DNA of 64,000 nucleotides from Acanthochlamys bracteata. Taxonomy: Eukaryota; Streptophyta; Magnoliopsida; Pandanales; Velloziaceae. Where the stretch lies: contig CM034126.1 of NCBI GenBank assembly GCA_019914995.1, forward strand, positions 5,833,001 to 5,897,000. Direction: 5' to 3'. Position 1 is the stretch's first letter. The number at the start of each line of letters is the position of its first letter. Position numbers and translations under genes: made by a program. The notes beneath the pieces were generated by a model. The model ran no database searches, was not told the DNA's origin, and worked only from the letters and a program-made list of their open reading frames with translations. Shown here piece after piece: positions 26,501-37,100 of this stretch.

Positions 26501-29500
26501 GATACTTAGAACCAACAAATACGACCCAAGCCCTCAAAGATCCTAAATGGCGTCGGGCCATGTCCGAAGAGTTTGATGCTCTTGTTCGAAACGGCACTTG
26601 AGAACTTGTTCCATCTAACTCCTCACAAAAATATTGTGGGATGTAAATAGATTTTTCGCACTAAACGACTATCTGATGGCTCTATTGATAGGTACAAAGC
26701 ACGTCTGGTTGCTAAGAGGTTTCATCAACGGCCCAGAGTGAACTATAATGACACATTTAGTCCAGTTATCAAACCAACAACTTTTCGTCTTGTTCTAAAT
26801 CTTGCCATCAGTAAGGGGTGGTCACTTCGCCAGCTTGATGTTAATAATGCATTTCTTCAAGGACACCTATTTGAAGACGTTTACATGGCTCAACCATCCG
26901 GATTCATTGATCAAGATTTTTCCACTCATGTTTGCAAACTTCGCAAAGCTATTTATGGTCTCAAACAAGCACCACGAGCTTGATATCATGAGCTCAAAAT
27001 ATTTTTACTTGACTCTAGCTTCATCAACTCTCATGCGGACACCTCACTCTTTATTCTTAACAAAGGTGGGCATCTTATTTACTTACTTATCTATGTTGAT
27101 GATCTGATCATTATAGGAGATAGCCAAAATATGGTAAAACGATTTGTGGAGCTTCTAGCCCAACGATTCTCATTAAAAGATTTTGGACCATTGTCATTCT
27201 TCCTTGGTGTTGAGGTTATTCCACACAATCATGACCTTTTTTTCTCTCTACGATGGTACATTTTCGATCTCTTTGTCCGAACCAAAATGGTCGATGCCAA
27301 TCCCGTCATGACTCCCTTATCCACCAGTTCAACATTGACACTTCATGCCAGTATAGCTTTGTCTGATCCAACAGAATTTCGGACGGTAGTTGGGAGCCTT
27401 CAATATCTGTCTCTTACACGACCGGATATTGCATTTGCGGTGAACAAGCTCTCTCAATTCATACATCGGCCAACAACTGAGCATTGGACAGCCGTCAAAT
27501 GTCTCCTTCGCTATCTATCTGGTACACTGAATCACGGATTACTCTTATATCGTGATTCACCTCTATCTTTGCATGCATTTTCGGATGCTGACTAGGCAGG
27601 TAACAAAGATGACTCTAGCTCCACTAGTGCCTATGTGGTATACTTAGGCCGCAATCCAATCTCATGGAGTTCAAAGAAACAACGAACAGTTGCTCGTTCC
27701 TCTACGGAAGCTGAATATCGTTATGTTGCCTCTATTGTTGCGGAACTCAGTTGGATTTGCTCTCTTCTATCTGAGCTTGGTGTTCAATTTCCAACTACTC
27801 CTGTCATATATTGTGATAATATTGGTGCTACACATTTGTGCTCAAATCTAATTTTTTATTCTAGGATAAAACATGTTGCCATTGACTTTTCATTTCATTA
27901 AAGACAAAGTTCAAAGTGGTGCTTTGCGCGTTACTCATATTTCATCACAAGATCAACTGGCTGATGCACTAACCAAAACCACTTCCTTGGATGCGATTCC
28001 TTCTTCTTCGGTCCAAGATTGAAATCTCTGATCGAAGCTTCATCTTGCGGGGGCATGTTAAGGATATTTGATTCCTTCCCATATTTGGAGTGCTTAATTT
28101 AGAAAAATTTTATTTAAAAAGATTAGATTTTATTTTACTTTAAAAATATTTGATTTGAATTAATTTTAGAAAGATTAAGTTTTATGAATATTTAACTTTT
28201 AAAAATTTTGAGTATATATATATATACTCATATCGATAAAAAAAATAAATTATTGAGTACAATTCTCTGCACCGTCCTCATCGTATGCGTAAACAATTAG
28301 GAGTGAGGCATGAAAATTGCCTCGGATGTAGTGGCATCAGCTGCACTAGGCATCCATTAGCAATAGCTACTTCCAGAGGCTTTGGAAGAGTCTAAGGAGC
28401 TGAGGTCACTTTTAGTGGAGTTATCATTGAATAAGATTCTTGGTAAAAGTCAGCCTCATGTAGTAGTTAGGAGTAGAGTTCTAGTTGAACTCTTTAGCTG
28501 TGAGTGATCTAGAGTTCTGTAAAGACTCTACATCATTGTAATTTATATAACCCTTGGCATGTTCAGCTGTGAACGCATTGAGAACTACATCTATTATCTT
28601 CGCTTGTTCTTCTAATTTCTCATCTTGTTCTATTATCTCATTTTTGTTAACTGTTTCTCGTCTTGTTTCTTAATATTTCTTTCACCCAACCTCAGAAAGC
28701 TTCTCATGAAGCCAAAGTAGATAAAACAAGCTCTTGTAAGATAAAGCTAGGAGCATTCAAATGAGGAGGAACAAGATGAAGCGTTGGATTTGCAAGGTCA
28801 GGATTTTAGTTTTGATGATCTGAATTTCTTATATCCTGGTAAAGTTACTAAGCTTAGAGATGTTACTGCAGTGCGTCATAAAGCGGCTTTAAAAATGAAG
28901 AATTTAAAAAAGCGAGGTGTTCAGCAGAAAGCTGCACTAGGGACTGTTTCCTTAATATTTTATTCTGTTTATCTTGTAATACCCTTAGTATTTGCAGATG
29001 TTTGCAAGGTACTTCGCTAGGAGATATTAATCTTACTTTCTAAAATTCATGGTGTACTTGCTTTTTATGTTAGTTTATAAAATACCGACTGGCTTAGTAA
29101 GTGCTGCCCTTATCTAAAGTTGAAACTTTCAGCAAAATTCATACTATATAAAGGAAAGTTTTATGAGACTTACGAAACCGAAGCCACCAAGCCTATAGGT
29201 CTGTCCAACAGGAGTGTAGCCACCGTTATCAGAGAGAAGGAGGCGTAGATAGGGTGTCTCCAGATACGCCGATGAGATATTTCCAGATTCAAATGCTAAT
29301 GGAATGCTATACTTATTTTCAACTTTAAAAATGTCTTCCTCCTTGTACTTGAGCACGTCCGTTAAGTACTTGATGCAAAGTAGCTCAGAGCACCCAACCT
29401 TACCTCCTCCTTGTACCGGATTGAGCCTTCTCCCTGCCATTATAGTCGTTAAACTTGCAGTATAGTTCGCATTCAAGATCATCACAAACAAGAGCCAAGC

Positions 29501-31764
29501 AAGTACCACAACTTTCGCATACCAACTACCTACTGTGTCTGCACATAAAAGTACACCATAAGTTACAGAAAACAATATAACGACTACAATGCTAATTTTT
29601 GGGATGATGGTTGTCGAAACTTACCGTGCCTATAAAAAATTGTAGAGAAGATGAAATTAAGAACTTGCCCGAATTGAGTGTACCATGGTCCATTAAAACC
29701 GAGGATTTCGCGACCTTCCGTATTTTCATTTGTACGTTCAAAAAACCAAACCGTGAATGCTGTGCATGACAAGGCTAGAAGTATTAATACCCAAACTAAG
29801 GCTGTAAACGGTGCCAAGAACAACCAGGTTGCATGGAGCGGCATCAATGGAACCATCTTAATAAGACCTGATCCCATAAATGGTGATGTGAATGATACCT
29901 TTGCTGCGCGGTAGGATACCGTGGTGATATCTCCAACTGCAGCATCGTAGTTCTGAAAAGTAAAATGCAATCCTATCTTGTAAATAACCGCTATCTACAT
30001 ATTAGATGATGATGTCGCCAGTACTTGTATAAATGTATCAAAAAGCTTTTAAAAAAAAAATAATAAATAAAAGTTACCTTCAGTGCAACTTGGTCAACGA
30101 GATCATCATAAGAGGATCCGATCCCTCTGCCTATATGGAATTCGTGGAATTCAACCTGTAAACTATAGTCCAAAAGATTCAAGCACTCGCAAAACACGTC
30201 GATGCAGAACCCATCGTGACTAACCACATTGCCACCACATTCCCTGTAACCACTTATCCTTTGTACGAATTTGTCCGCTCTACTAGGCACCACAATTTGC
30301 AGTGTACCCCAACCCCCAGGTGTCATTCTCGGGCCACTAGGCCAGTAAACAGGGCCTAAATCATGCACATTACGCCCATTACGGCCCATATCGATCTCCT
30401 TCTCAAGAAATCCAAGCCCATAAGACCAAAACCCAAGTTCTCTGTAGCTTTTCCCTACAACATTGATCACTCTGAATGCTACTGAACCATTCCCCAATTT
30501 CAACCTTCCATCCTCTTCATTAAATTGAATTCTCCCACTAAGTCCTTCTACATGGCTAGATAACAATTCACTCACTAGATCTCCACTAGAGTTACCTGCG
30601 GCTAAAGTTGCCACTGCGGCATTTGCAATCACTTGAACGGAATCATAGGCTCGTAATGCGAAGATGTCAAGCTGCAAACTAGTGTCGTTAGAATCCGATG
30701 AACGCATTCTATTGAACTTCTTTTGGAACTCGTATGACATTGTACTAGCCTCATTGTAGTACGCCTTGATCCCTACAATGCCTTGCATGTAGGAGGATAT
30801 AAATGAAGGCGTGAACGATGAGGGATTGTCGAGAAGGCTAGCGATATCGTCGCCAATGATCCAAACATGTCCCTTGTCCATCAACCCTATTTCTTTAGCT
30901 ACCGTAAAAAGGTTGACGGCCAACGTTAGTGAAGACCTCATGACCACGTACACTTTGCAAAGTCGTAGCTTCAACACCTGCAGTTGCTGGCGCACTACCA
31001 CCGTTGGATCATTAAGAGTGTCTACCGGCGGGAAAACGATTTGGTAGTCAATCTCCTCTAATCCGGTAGCCCTTAGAGCGTCGGAGAACTGGTTTACAAT
31101 ATTGTGAGTGTAGAAGTCTTCCTCGTATATCACGACCGCCGTGCTCCAGTTGTATGATCTTACGAGTCTACAAAACATTGTGCCTGAAGGAAGATCGGAT
31201 ACGACATTTGAACTACAAATGGACTTGGAATCGGATGCAGCGGAGGTTGCGCGCTAACAGAAACCACCGGCGTTGTGGAGTGGTTGCCTGCAGCTTTGGC
31301 CATAGACGCCACTTCTGACCATGTTCCGGTGCCGATGAGAATCTCTGCTCCCCACTCTTGTACGAGACTTTTTGTTACAGCATAGCTCCAATCTGGTCGA
31401 CCTTAAATTGACAGTCGCATGTCTATCGGCATCAATTTTTAAATCAAGTGATTATTTAACATGATTTCAAAATAAAGATTATTTACTAACCTTTCGAATA
31501 ACGGAGACGATCGGTATCCTTAGAGAAATCGGTAACGTTTAGAAATATAGGCAAAGATGAGGTGTTCATATTTTGAGCTGCGATTTCCAGGGCGATCTTC
31601 TGCTTCCTTCCATTATTAATAGTGCTATCGTAAATGGCACCGATTCGCAGTGCTTCAGTCGAAGACGGTCTTCCGATGAATAATGGTAAAGAGTAACAGC
31701 ATAATAGCAGCAATAAGGAAAGAGGTGAACGAATGAGATCCATGCTTCTGATGAACTGCAACAA
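17270..31764 (-). CDS. GLR: Glutamate receptor-like channel (GLR), one frameshift, 11.6-kb last intron
   Basis: GLRs are plant ligand-gated cation channels of membranes. Five minus-strand exons: 31764-31491, 31401-30078, 29952-29625, 29538-29174 and 17581-17270. All borders are GT-AG and junctions join in phase. Exon 1 has a hydrophobic signal peptide ([14 protein letters not shown]); a second ATG at 31743 is an alternative start. Exon 2 carries the amino-terminal Venus-flytrap domain ([28 protein letters not shown]) and ligand-binding S1. Exon 3 has M1 ([17 protein letters not shown]) and the pore region. Exon 4 has M3 with the NYTASLTT gate motif (GLRs usually have SYTA-type) and S2. Exon 5 has the end of S2 ([19 protein letters not shown]) and M4. 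Within exon 2, near 31198-31203, two extra bases (or one lost) break the frame between VVQMS and SDLPSG; the summed exon length is 2 over a multiple of 3, which agrees. The gene may be a recent pseudogene, or the base call may be wrong. Confidence 0.88.
18207..18643 (+). repeat. 5' LTR of the gypsy element (437 bp)
   Basis: It starts TGTTGCAAATGCAATCCTAA and ends TATTTTTATCA, with TG...CA ends. The matching 3' copy starts TGTTAGGAATGCAATCCTAA at 23557 and ends at 28684. Long shared blocks include GCCTCGGATGTAGTGGCATC and AGAGTCTAAGGAGCTGAGGT. Confidence 0.92.
18838..23556 (+). pseudogene. Gypsy gag-pol remnant, interrupted, integrase core missing
   Basis: Recognisable parts in order: a gag-type stretch near 19580-19830 ([22 protein letters not shown]); gypsy reverse transcriptase at about 20880-21240 ([20 protein letters not shown], then the catalytic FFDDILIYS); RNase H at about 21560-21780 ([33 protein letters not shown]); and a short linker (ADALSKQ). 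The zinc-finger and catalytic core of integrase are absent. The C-terminal integrase part resumes near 23195 (LVFLKLQPY-type reading, then [14 protein letters not shown]). Frameshifts and stops divide every domain, so the element cannot supply its own proteins. Confidence 0.82.
22145..23194. other. About 1 kb of unrelated AT-rich sequence where gypsy integrase should be
   Basis: Between the integrase linker region, which ends near 22140, and the integrase C-terminal region, which restarts near 23195, I find no integrase HHCC or DDE motif in any frame. Base composition is AT-rich and intron- or intergenic-like. The boundaries are approximate and I see no clear terminal inverted repeats. It may be a replacement by captured DNA, or integrase sequence decayed beyond recognition. 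Confidence 0.45.
23583..23800 (+). repeat. 5' LTR of copia element 2
   Basis: It starts TGATAAGGATATTTGATTCC and ends TTCTCTATA directly before the primer-binding site TGGTATCAGAGCC. The first and last bases have drifted from the TG...CA ends kept by the 3' copy. Confidence 0.9.
23885..28022 (+). pseudogene. Copia element 2 gag-pol, nearly intact but with stops
   Basis: From ATG 23885: a gag region of the UBN2 type; a zinc knuckle [14 protein letters not shown] (CX2CX4HX4C, all ligands present); protease with DSGASHH; a pre-integrase HHRLGH motif; integrase core with TDNGGEY (acidic residue present). The open stretch 24157-25794 (545 codons) ends at a premature TGA just after the GYSE motif. 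Reverse transcriptase follows in pieces ([18 protein letters not shown] then a stop, [11 protein letters not shown] catalytic motif intact) and then RNase H ([10 protein letters not shown]). A handful of stops and shifts make it non-autonomous in its present form. Confidence 0.88.
28056..28271 (+). repeat. 3' LTR of copia element 2
   Basis: It starts TGTTAAGGATATTTGATTCC and ends TTCTCTGCA, keeping canonical TG...CA ends. Compared with the 5' copy many changes are G to A or C to T, as expected from deamination of methylated repeats. Confidence 0.9.
28784..29020 (+). other. Unassigned 78-codon frame in the GLR intron, opposite strand
   Basis: This frame lies between the gypsy element and GLR exon 4. 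Its first two thirds look protein-like: acidic and hydrophilic ([17 protein letters not shown]), then basic ([19 protein letters not shown]). Codons upstream of its ATG stay open for a few residues ([11 protein letters not shown]). A second acidic stretch, [17 protein letters not shown], occurs at about 17943-17996 on the far side of the transposon. I do not recognise the family. It may be a gene fragment stranded in the intron, or chance. Confidence 0.3.
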
Positions 31765-34082
31765 TCATATGAACTGCAAATGCATCGACGTTTTATCAGC
31801 ACTTCTTAGCAAGAAATGAAGTTGACTGAAATGCATTTTCCTTGAGTTTGTTTTGGCATTTCCTTGAAGGAACTTCTATCAACTTGCGATTAAATAAAGC
31901 TAATACAAAAACTTATAAGGTCAATATCCCTATGAATAAAAGAAAATGACGGTCAACATACTCTTTGATTGTTAGACCAAATTAGAACATGTAACCAACA
32001 AACTCCCATGTTAGTTACAATATATGTTTTGAATACTCAAAATTTCTGTCCTGCTAAGTTCATACACCAGTTTATCAAGATTGATTTTCAAGACTAGGAA
32101 ATTAATGTGCTTTTTCTTTTAGCTCCTGTATCACCGCCCCTGCCAAGTTTATCATCTAATTCATTAGAATTACGAAAAGAATATCATTCTGAAGAGCATG
32201 CATGTAGAAGCACACTTCAAATAACGAAAAAACTCTTACGTAGATGCATTACTAAAGATAATCTCAATATGATAAATTAATAGGGATTCATGCCTATTAT
32301 ATGCGCTCATTGATCACATCTTTTAGACTTCTCATATGTTCATCGATCTCTGACTCCCCGTTAAATTATATAAAAGTAGAACTTCTAAAATTATGAAGGT
32401 AATAAATTGATTTATACATGTGTTTCGTGATATCAGAATCACTATGTTTTCAGTCCAAGACTATGAGTTTAAAGTTTCAAGAGATGCATGTAACTATGTA
32501 ATTAAGCAGCCGGCGGTGTTGCAGTTGATACTCTATTCCAAGAGGAGGAAGAGAAGAAATAGAAGAGAACGGAGAGAAAAGGGTACTGATTGATTGGTAT
32601 AGTAATTGGGTTCTTTCAAAACTTGGCCAACTTAGAAGAAAGCCCATGTTTCAATTTGTCTTGCATCAATTCAAATGAAGTCATGGCTGTTTTGATTTTC
32701 TACTCTACAGGAAACCTAATAGTGTTGTTTGTAAATGCTCAATTTGATGATGTTCATCTAAGAGAACGAGTAAGTGAAGAAATCACTTGATTGATTTCAT
32801 TCGTTAGTTAAAGAAAATTTCAAACAGCTAAAACATTGTTAATGAATGATAAACGCAACACAGATATTTTTCACTTTCAATATAAAATAAGATTTAAATA
32901 ATTTTCATCCCAACATTAGTTCGTCAAAATCTATTTTCAGATTATTGATCATCTTTCCGAACTTGAACTTGATAATCTGTCGCAGATGCCCCGTCTTGGG
33001 AGCGATCAATTTCGTAACTGATTCGATCGAGTTTGATGGATTAGGATTAACGAGTCGCTAAAATTGGCTTACATAGATTGAACGCGGAATTCAAAGCCGA
33101 TTCTGACAGGGGAATCTGCCGTCCCGATCAGAATGCACCAATTTTACAAATCATAAATAAGAATGTATTGCATAAACAGCACGTAGTCAAGTCCTACTTT
33201 TACAGTTCGAACAAGATAAGCAAATGATGTGTAACTCGCGAGATGGCTTTATGATCTCTTTGGCTCCTTGTGTAACTCGATGAAACGTCGCGGCTGAAAG
33301 AAGTGAGACTCTCGTGCAACCCCTGCATCACGGTCACCGAAAATTTGGTCCACTTTCGTCTTTCTCTTCTATCATCAACCTAACTGCCAGAAGATGGAGC
33401 TGGTCAATCAACTTCTTTCTTCACTCGCCATCTTCCACGTAATCCATAATCAATCAACTGCATAATAGTCATAAATACCCATCTTTTGCAAGAATCTTCT
33501 TTATCAATTACTCTTCACAAAAATTAGGTCCATTGCAACCATACGTCAATTAGGAGAGCATGTTTGATGATAAAACTGTTTAGAATTAAAATTTTAAAGT
33601 AAAAAATTTCTAACTTCCATCACTTTTCTCTTTTCTTAACGGCGAAAACTTATAATCAAAAGTATTATAAAGATATACTTTCAAAATTCTTTTGGAGAAA
33701 GATTGAAAGATAAGAGTAATAGATTAAATGCAACCAAATTAATTTAATTTTGAACATTACTAAACATGCAGTTGTTACATTCTCAGCAATCCAGTGAAAC
33801 TACAATCCAGTGATTTACATAGCCACTACAGGTGATTGATTATGCTTTTACAACAATCCAGTGAAACTACAATTTGCCAATACCAAAACTAAGAGATGCC
33901 TTTGCAAAATTGAAATAATAGGGGTCCCAGTTCGACATCTATCGCACTTGTATTTCTTTTGTTCTGTCGTTAACATTGTGGCATATTCGTAAATCTAAAG
34001 AAACTCTCTCTGCGCTGCTAGTGCTACACTAGCTCTCTCTAATTCCTTTCGCATTCTTATTCCTTCGATTCCCTTTCTCTTC

Positions 34083-34119
<37 letters not shown>

Positions 34120-34127
34120 GAACAACA
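31765..34127. other. Divergent intergenic region between GLR and SDP6
   Basis: This region must hold both promoters, since GLR starts leftward at 31764 and SDP6 starts rightward at 34128. Most of it is AT-rich. I see no convincing TATA box for GLR and no further ORF with domain similarity. The 32590-32790 (+) frame of 66 residues has no recognisable content. A somewhat GC-richer patch at 32980-33440 shows no codon pattern I can assign. Confidence 0.5.
34076..34119 (+). repeat. CT-rich microsatellite leader of SDP6
   Basis: A (CT)n run with minor interruptions is followed by ACACACAC and ends 8 bases before the SDP6 start codon. It probably lies in the 5' UTR; pyrimidine tracts of this kind are common in plant leaders. 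The ATG context is ACAACAATGGC, a good plant start context. Confidence 0.8.
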
Positions 34128-37100
34128 ATGGCAGCAACGCGATGGAAGAAGGCTGCAGCGAGTGTTGCTTTGGCTTCAGGGTCCGTGTGGACGGTTGCGT
34201 ATATGTACGGTAACCCTTCTTCTATTGCCGCCTTCGCAGGCAGCGGCGATGGAGAACCGCGCCCGATCGATTCTGCACGGCGTCGGATCGCTGACCCCTT
34301 CGCTTCGGTTCCACCGCGAGATGTACAGGAATCTGTTCTGACAGGTGCAAGCCCCACCAATCCGCTCGATATCCTCGTTGTAGGCGGCGGTGCGACTGGG
34401 TGCGGTGTCGCGCTTGATGCTGCCTCCAGAGGGCTCCGTGTTGGGCTTGTTGAACGAGAGGATTTCTCTTCTGGGACTTCTTCTCGATCTACCAAGCTCA
34501 TTCATGGTGGTAAGTTATTACTTAATTATCTCTGATTCTTGTTATATTATCCTGGTATGTTTACTCGTGTGGTTGATTATTTATGAGACCTTGCTAGAGC
34601 AACACATTTTTATTTATTGTAAAGGATGGTTATTAAATTCTGTATGTAATATAGCTGCAGCTGAAATGGTTAATTTTATCAATTCATTGCATATTTCTTG
34701 TCAATATCTTTTTTTAAAAAAGTTTTTCCCATATATTCATTTTAATTCTCACAGAAGGATCAATTTATTGGTAAATTTCTGTATTAATTAACTTTCCCAA
34801 ATGCTTATTTTTGATAAATAGTTTGTATCAGCCCCAGATGTTTATTTTATTTATTTTGAGATAAACTGGCATTGTCGGGATTCGAGCCCTCAACCCCTCC
34901 TTTGGAGAGGAGATGGATGCCCTATATTTAAATTTCTGCAATTCAATGAAAGTCTAAGTTAAATCAATTTTCCTATTATAAAAGTTGCAATTATCCTTCT
35001 AGAGGATGAGTTCATCTTGAAGTAGACTTTCGAAACTTGATTCGATTACAAATATGTTAAGATTGCTGAATTAGTTGGCTGCTAACCTTTATATGTACCC
35101 ACATTGTGTTATACTAAAAGTTATGTATGATCTAGCATAGCTAACTCTAGTTCTCTTAGTTTTGTTTCTGCTTTTACTTTTCAGGGGTACGATATTTGGA
35201 GAAGGCTGTGTTTAATCTCGACTATGGCCAGTTAAAACTTGTTTTTCATGCACTCAAGGAACGCAAGCAGGTCATTGATAATGCCCCCCACTTATGTAAT
35301 GCGTTACCATGCATGACACCATGTTTCAGCTGGTTTGAAGTTGTCTACTACTGGTTGGGGCTTAAAATGTATGATCTTGTTGCTGGTAGAAGGATGCTGC
35401 ATTTGTCACGATACTATTCTGTTGACGAGTCCGTTGGACTTTTCCCAACTCTTTCCAGAAATGGTCACAATAGAGTCTTAAAAGGAACTGTAGTATATTA
35501 TGATGGGCAAATGAATGACTCGCGCCTCAATGTTGGTTTGGCTTGCACTGCTGCTCTGTTGGGTGCATCTGTTCTCAACCATGCTGAGGTTGTTTCCTTC
35601 ATCAAGGATGAGCTTGGTGAGCGTATAGTTGGTGCACTGGTTCGAGATAATCTATCAGGTAGATGCAATATGAACCTTAAATTTTACACTTCCTTGATCT
35701 TCAATTGATAGTTTGTTCATGTGTGTCTCCAATTTCGTCATGGTAGTTCCAGCTTTTGTTTTCTCACTTCCATTCTCTAGTACTAATAGTTCAAAGGCTG
35801 TTCTTTGTGGAACTATTGTATTTGGTAGTACAGTATCTTGATTTTTCTTAAAGTGGTTATAAGTGAAATATACTTTGGTTGCAACTGCATAATTTCATTT
35901 GATTGGTATGCGGATCTGGTTGATTTTGTCAGTCTTATAATGCCGGGTTGACCTAGGTTCAGCTGGACAAATACAATCTGAATTACTCCATTTGGTATCA
36001 CCTTGATGACATAATAAATTCTGCATGCTGATGCTATACTGGTAACATGTTAGTTGACCTTCACTGCTCTTTCTTAGAGTTGCAATTGTTGCTTGTAAAC
36101 TTCATTTTTTTCTGCAACCTATTTGGGGTTAAGAATCTTAAGGAAGTAGCCATGTCATTGATATGCTTCTTCTTGTCCACTCTCAATTAGATAGACTGGT
36201 GCAGTATAACTCTGTAGGGGTTTTGAAAACTTATATTGAGTTTTGTATACAAAAGGTTGTTACCAATTAACAGCTTAAACAAGAAGCATTAGACAAGCTT
36301 AAGACGATATAAGAATTCCTTAAATGATTTTATAAATTGTGGGGAGTAGATAAAGTTCCAATGTGAGAAAGCAGGTCTTACACAATAGATGATTAGAGAG
36401 TAGGGATTTCAACAGGTCCTGAACTTGCCATGGATAGTTGATGAATCTTAAAAATGTGCCATTAACCTTTTAGGCTTTTGATCCTTATTACTCATAGATG
36501 AAACTTACCCAAATTATTGAATAGTTGAATTTTATATGAATAAGGAGGCTTAATTAGCATTCTTGGCAAATGTGTGACATTGTTCATCTGTTTTTTTTAT
36601 CATAGAAGAAGTGAGCTAAGCTATATTTTTGTCAAGATGACTTGGTTATAATACTACGAAGTGCGATTTTTAGCCTGCAGTTTCTTGTTATTTAGAATGA
36701 AAGTACATCAGAAAAACAAGGCAGTCTAAAATTGTTTTAGTGCATCTGTAGGTACAATTTTCCTTTCTAATATGTAGTTGCATTAGCATGTATGCCATTA
36801 ATATTTTGTTTTCATATACAATTGCAGTCATGTATTTCTTGAGTTCTTCATAGGAAAGTAAATGATTTCCTATTACACATTGACATATGTGAAAATATAT
36901 CAGGTAAGGAATTTAAAACATATGCTAAAGTCATTGTCAATGCGGCTGGACCATTTTGCGACTCTGTAAGAAAATTAGCTAATAAGGATGCATCACAAAT
37001 GATCTGTCCAAGCAGTGGAGTTCACATAGTGCTTCCAGATTATTATTCTCCTGAAGGAATGGGGTTAATTGTTCCAAAGACCAAGGATGGTCGTGTTGTT

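Larger units (their letters stand above)
23583..28271 (+). mobile_element. Ty1/copia element 2, complete, nested in the gypsy 3' LTR
   Basis: Length is 4689 bp, with LTRs of 218 and 216 bp, a primer-binding site (TGGTATCAGAGCC) at 23801 and a purine tract (TTGCGGGGGCA) just before the 3' LTR. Domain order is gag, protease, integrase, reverse transcriptase, RNase H, so it is copia. The two LTRs differ at roughly 20 positions by eye. The element is therefore not very recent, but it is far better preserved than its relative at 4598. It is antisense to the surrounding GLR intron. Confidence 0.93.
18207..28684 (+). mobile_element. Ty3/gypsy LTR retrotransposon in the last GLR intron, interrupted by copia element 2
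   Basis: The 5' LTR (18207-18643) and the split 3' LTR match along their length. The element is flanked by a perfect 5-bp duplication, CCCAA, at 18202-18206 and 28685-28689, which shows a normal integrase-mediated insertion. A primer-binding site (TGGTATCAGAACC, tRNA-iMet-like) begins at 18646, and a purine-rich tract (GGGGAGGG) precedes the 3' LTR. It lies antisense to the GLR gene. Coding parts are broken and the integrase core is missing. The nested copia (23583-28271) accounts for 4.7 kb of its span. Confidence 0.93.
23557..28684 (+). repeat. 3' LTR of the gypsy element, split by copia element 2
   Basis: The first 26 bases (23557-23582) and the rest (28272-28684) are the two halves of one LTR. 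Between them lies the complete copia element. The five bases before the copia (CCATC) and the five after it (CCGTC) are its target duplication, with one substitution. Removing the copia and one copy of the duplication restores alignment with the 5' LTR at 18207. Confidence 0.9.

Noticed and set aside
32590-32790. 66-codon frame in the GLR/SDP6 spacer
   Set aside because: No domain, no flanking splice or promoter signals, and AT-rich context.
34109-34505. Antisense frames over SDP6 exon 1
   Set aside because: Shadows of the FAD-binding exon; no domain of their own.
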